Positions 14,218-16,211 of a stretch of 16,211 nucleotides of DNA are shown here, piece by piece. The translations under genes were made by a program, and so were the position numbers. Each line of letters opens with the position of its first letter. The first letter of the stretch is position 1. This DNA is from Gammaproteobacteria bacterium. GTDB lineage: Bacteria > Pseudomonadota > Gammaproteobacteria > GCA-001735895. The notes beneath the pieces are model-generated. The model ran no database searches. It worked only from the letters and a program-made list of their open reading frames with translations, and was not told the DNA's origin. The stretch is taken from assembly GCA_003231795.1 (NCBI GenBank), contig QIJI01000180.1:1-16211 (forward strand). The letters run 5' to 3'.

Positions 14218-14233
14218 TGCATGGACGATGCCA
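14218..14233 (-). promoter_or_regulatory. Candidate sigma-54 promoter for flgBCDEF
   Basis: On the minus strand the sequence reads TGGCATC-GTCC-ATGCA, close to the sigma-54 consensus TGGCACG-N4-TTGCA with exact GG-N10-GC spacing. Transcription would start near 14207, about 25 nt before the flgB ATG. Sigma-54 control of early and middle flagellar operons is established in Vibrio and Pseudomonas; here it is inferred. Confidence 0.6.
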
Positions 14234-14287
14234 TCGAGTTTTTATATATATTATTCAATGACTTATGTTATTTCAATGATTCCGATG

Positions 14288-14328
14288 GGCGGCAAAAAGC
14301 GGCAACCGGGAGGGACTTTTTTGCCGCC
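14288..14328. promoter_or_regulatory. GCGGCAA motif cluster, possible shared enhancer between flgB and flgA
   Basis: GCGGCAA occurs at 14289-14295 and 14299-14305 (exactly one 10-bp turn apart) and inverted (TTGCCGC) at 14321-14327. The outer copies form an 11-bp inverted repeat, GGCGGCAAAAA / TTTTTGCCGCC. It lies between two divergent candidate sigma-54 promoters, about 80-120 bp from the flgB start site and 125-165 bp from the flgA one, where a FlrC/FleR- or FlrA/FleQ-type activator would bind. A separate 12-bp palindrome, CGGGGTACCCCG, lies at 14342-14353. Activator identity unknown. Confidence 0.4.
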
Positions 14329-14427
14329 TGGCCGGCCTTCTCGGGGTACCCCGGTTTGGAATATATTGTTGTCAATACTGATGCAAGCAATGGGGAATAA
14401 ACTATTTGAGGCAAAATATGCGGGTTC

Positions 14428-14443
14428 TGGCCTGAAAAATGCA
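14428..14443 (+). promoter_or_regulatory. Candidate sigma-54 promoter for flgA
   Basis: TGGCCTG-AAAA-ATGCA with exact GG-N10-GC spacing. A start near 14453 leaves a leader of about 11 nt containing the AGGA ribosome site at 14455-14458. The short leader is unusual but workable. It mirrors the promoter facing flgB. Confidence 0.5.
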
Positions 14444-14464
14444 TGTGATTAATCAGGAAAAATT

Positions 14465-15184
14465 ATGAATATAAATTTTGTTGAAAAATTGGGTTACCTG
14501 GTGGTATTTGCAACTGCATTGCTGCTGAAACCACTTGGCGCGCAGGCAATCGAGTACCAGAGTCTGGCCTCGATCAAGTTGCAGGTTGAGGATTTTGTCA
14601 TGCAGTATGCCTATGAAAGCCCTTACCCGCCTCGTTTTAAAGCAGGGACTCTCGATTCCAGATTGAAATTAAGAGCCTGTCAAACATCGCTGGTAATCGA
14701 ATTTGCCCGACCTGATTATGTCCAGGGTAATACCGCTCTAACGGTGAGCTGCCCGGTAGAATCAGCCTGGAAAATTCATTTACCGGTGCGTATCGAACTC
14801 TTCGATGATGTCGCCATAGTGTCGAAACCTTTGCTCAGAGGTCAATTAATTGACGAATCGGCAGTTCGCTTTCAAAAAACCAACGTTTCTCGCCTGAATA
14901 ATGGCTATTTTCTAAAGCGTTCCGCGTTGCGACAATTGCAGGCGCGCCGTGATTTGATTCAGGGCACGGTACTGACTTCAAAAAATCTGGCGCCGAGATT
15001 ACTGGTACAATCGGGCCAACGGGTTACGCTGGTATTGAATTACAACGGTTTACAAATAAAGTCCTCCGGTCTTGCGCTACAGTCAGCCAGTCTGGGTCAG
15101 GTGGTTAAGGTGCGAAACAGTCAGTCACAGAAAATTGTCGAAGGCATCGTATCAGGCGAAGCTCTGGTACGAGTTAGTTTATAG
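14465..15184 (+). CDS. flgA: Flagellar P-ring assembly chaperone FlgA
   Basis: 239 residues with a signal peptide (about 1-28, cleavage after GAQA). The mature N-terminal part has LKLRACQTSLVIEF and CPVESAWKIHLPV, including the Cys pair (about Cys71 and Cys97) seen in FlgA. The C-terminal part is an SAF domain: SKPLLRGQLIDESAV (about 120-134), GTVLTSKNL then QSGQRVTLVLNYNGLQIKSSG and GQVVKVRNSQSQKIVEGIV. It works in the periplasm, where it helps FlgI form the P ring; FlgI itself is not in this window. ATG is preceded by AGGA at good spacing. Confidence 0.93.
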   Translation: MNINFVEKLGYLVVFATALLLKPLGAQAIEYQSLASIKLQVEDFVMQYAYESPYPPRFKAGTLDSRLKLRACQTSLVIEFARPDYVQGNTALTVSCPVESAWKIHLPVRIELFDDVAIVSKPLLRGQLIDESAVRFQKTNVSRLNNGYFLKRSALRQLQARRDLIQGTVLTSKNLAPRLLVQSGQRVTLVLNYNGLQIKSSGLALQSASLGQVVKVRNSQSQKIVEGIVSGEALVRVSL

Positions 15185-15235
15185 AGGCTATAACCATATG
15201 ATTAATAGAACAAAAATGGCAGGCAAAAAAGCGCT

Positions 15236-15261
15236 TAATTTATCGCTTAGACTGCCGATAC
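15236..15261 (+). promoter_or_regulatory. Candidate sigma-28 (FliA) promoter for flgM
   Basis: The -10 element GCCGATAC (15254-15261) matches the FliA consensus GCCGATAA at seven of eight positions. TAATTTAT lies 10 nt upstream as a partial -35 (consensus TAAAGTTT, usual spacing 11). It is about 30 nt before the flgM ATG. FliA-driven flgM expression is known in other gammaproteobacteria and gives feedback on the anti-sigma factor. Confidence 0.6.
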
Positions 15262-15291
15262 AGTATACGGGTTATCTTGAGGAGACCAGCT

Positions 15292-15606
15292 ATGACTGAC
15301 GCGATCAACACACACAACCGCCCGCGAAATACCGGGATATCACCGGATACCAGCGCCGGCTCGACTGCAAAAACCGGGCAGCAGACCGATTCCAGGGCAG
15401 TCGGTAACACAACGCGTGATAGCGGTGTTGTCGATCTCAGTAATTCAACCCTGATTCAGGAACTGGAAGAACAGATTAAAAGCCTGCCCGAAATAAATCA
15501 GGCCCGGATAGATTCGATCAAACAGGCATTATCCAACGGCGAATATGAAGCCGATGCTGAGGTGATCGCACGTAAATTCAGTGAAATCGAGAAGTTACTA
15601 CCATGA
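15292..15606 (+). CDS. flgM: Anti-sigma-28 factor FlgM
   Basis: 104 residues from ATG at 15292, chosen because GAGGAGA sits about 7 nt upstream; an earlier in-frame start at 15277 would place this site inside the gene. The N-terminal half is Ser/Thr/Gly-rich and probably disordered. The C-terminal sigma-binding part reads VDLSNSTLIQELEEQI (about 47-62), LPEINQARIDSIKQAL and GEYEADAEVIARKFSEIEKLL. It holds FliA inactive until the hook is complete and FlgM is exported. It overlaps flgN by ATGA. Confidence 0.93.
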   Translation: MTDAINTHNRPRNTGISPDTSAGSTAKTGQQTDSRAVGNTTRDSGVVDLSNSTLIQELEEQIKSLPEINQARIDSIKQALSNGEYEADAEVIARKFSEIEKLLP

Positions 15607-16094
15607 ACAGGGATGATTGTCGCAGGCAAATGCTCCTATTGCTCGGTGCACAGAATACGAGTATTACCGCGGCCAACGATTATCTTTTACACATTAAAAA
15701 TGCGATCGCTGAAAACAAGCTGGAAAATCTTGACCCACTCCTGGCAAACCCGGAACTGCCAATCGAGGATATCCTGGAGCTTGAACGGCAACGCTTTGGA
15801 TTACTACAGAATTTTGGATTTGACAGCGATAGTGCCGGATTCAAAAAATGCGTGACCTGGTGCGATAACAGCAAACAAGAATTGAACGAAGCTTACCAAC
15901 GATTGATTAACGGACTTACCCAGCTACAACGCTCGATCCAGCTGAACAATTTGCTGATCGGCAAGGGAAAAGACCGGGTACGGCGCTCGATCGGTATTCT
16001 GACCGGACAGGGAAACGTGACGCAAGGCAAAACCTATAGCAATAAAGGTCAAACCCTGGAAGACAACGGCCAACGTAACATCGCCATCGCCTGA
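15603..16094 (+). CDS. flgN: Flagellar export chaperone FlgN
   Basis: 163 residues, mostly alpha-helical and charged, with a central LELERQRFGLLQNFGFDSD (about 59-77) resembling the E/L-R-L motif of FlgN, and a C-terminal helix NGLTQLQRSIQLNNLLIGKG followed by a Gln/Gly/Asn-rich tail (TYSNKGQTLED). FlgN escorts the hook-filament junction proteins FlgK and FlgL to the export gate. Its ATG overlaps the flgM stop (15603-15606). Assignment relies as much on position as on sequence, which is weakly conserved in this family. Confidence 0.85.
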   Translation: MNRDDCRRQMLLLLGAQNTSITAANDYLLHIKNAIAENKLENLDPLLANPELPIEDILELERQRFGLLQNFGFDSDSAGFKKCVTWCDNSKQELNEAYQRLINGLTQLQRSIQLNNLLIGKGKDRVRRSIGILTGQGNVTQGKTYSNKGQTLEDNGQRNIAIA

Positions 16095-16211
16095 TCAAAC
16101 CTGACTACGCCGCATCTGGCGCGATAGCAGGGTACAACTCAAACAGTCAACTTTCTATCGGGATGCCTCAGGGTGTTGTAGGCCTGTTTGCGTTCCCCAC
16201 TTCGAAAGATG

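Noticed and set aside
14284..14356. Riboswitch (for example c-di-GMP type) between flgB and flgA
   Set aside because: The stems resemble a structured RNA at first sight, but I could not match the conserved core of a known class, and the region lies upstream of both predicted start sites.
14147..14452. 101-codon plus-strand frame across the flgB-flgA spacer
   Set aside because: No ribosome site, overlaps flgB and the regulatory motifs, low-complexity translation; composition differs from neighbouring genes.
16139..16211. C-terminal end of a convergent minus-strand gene (about 23 codons open to the window edge, stop at 16139-16141)
   Set aside because: The fragment is plausible but too short to support; a competing plus-strand frame from ATG 16163 is also open to the edge.

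Overview
The window looks like chromosomal DNA of a free-living, polar-flagellated, aerobic gammaproteobacterium, probably marine. Evidence is the nagZ/hpt/thioinosine phosphorylase operon, a heme A synthase gene (so an aa3-type oxidase elsewhere), the flgBCDEF // flgAMN divergent flagellar arrangement with sigma-54-like and sigma-28-like promoters, and a DddP-like M24 gene. The species cannot be named from the sequence. I saw no rRNA, tRNA, CRISPR array, prophage or transposase gene.

Region 1 (1-4717, all minus strand): a tightly packed operon read ispF > nagZ > mscS-family channel > hpt > 5'-methylthioinosine phosphorylase > Nudix hydrolase (cut by the left edge). Junctions are ATGA or TAATG overlaps or gaps of a few bases. 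The exception is hpt/mtnP, where a 264-bp element with 32-bp terminal inverted repeats and a flanking TA duplication sits. Removing it with one TA restores a TAATG stop/start overlap. The element is open from end to end in the operon's direction.

Region 2 (4718-7250, minus strand): SH3-domain exported protein > M48 metalloprotease > heme A synthase, with a perfect -10 hexamer almost touching the first start codon.

Region 3 (7251-7795): a non-coding stretch with a 129-bp long hairpin that looks like a dispersed repeat, a strong minus-strand terminator, and a possible GGA-rich small RNA ending at that terminator. Region 4 (7796-8608, plus strand): a lone CbbQ/NorQ-type AAA+ ATPase without its usual VWA partner.

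Region 5 (8683-10438, minus strand): a HugZ-like FMN-binding-fold protein followed by an M24 metallopeptidase-fold protein. The latter closely resembles the DMSP lyase DddP as I remember it, with all six metal ligands kept.

Region 6 (10439-16211): a flagellar locus. flgBCDEF runs on the minus strand (rod, hook scaffold, hook); flgA, flgM and flgN run on the plus strand (P-ring chaperone, anti-sigma-28, export chaperone). The 282-bp gap between flgB and flgA holds a candidate sigma-54 promoter facing each way and a cluster of GCGGCAA motifs that could be a shared enhancer. flgM has its own candidate sigma-28 promoter. The rod/hook operon stops after flgF, without flgG and later genes, at a junction marked by a 10-bp tandem repeat and a 20-bp-arm palindrome.
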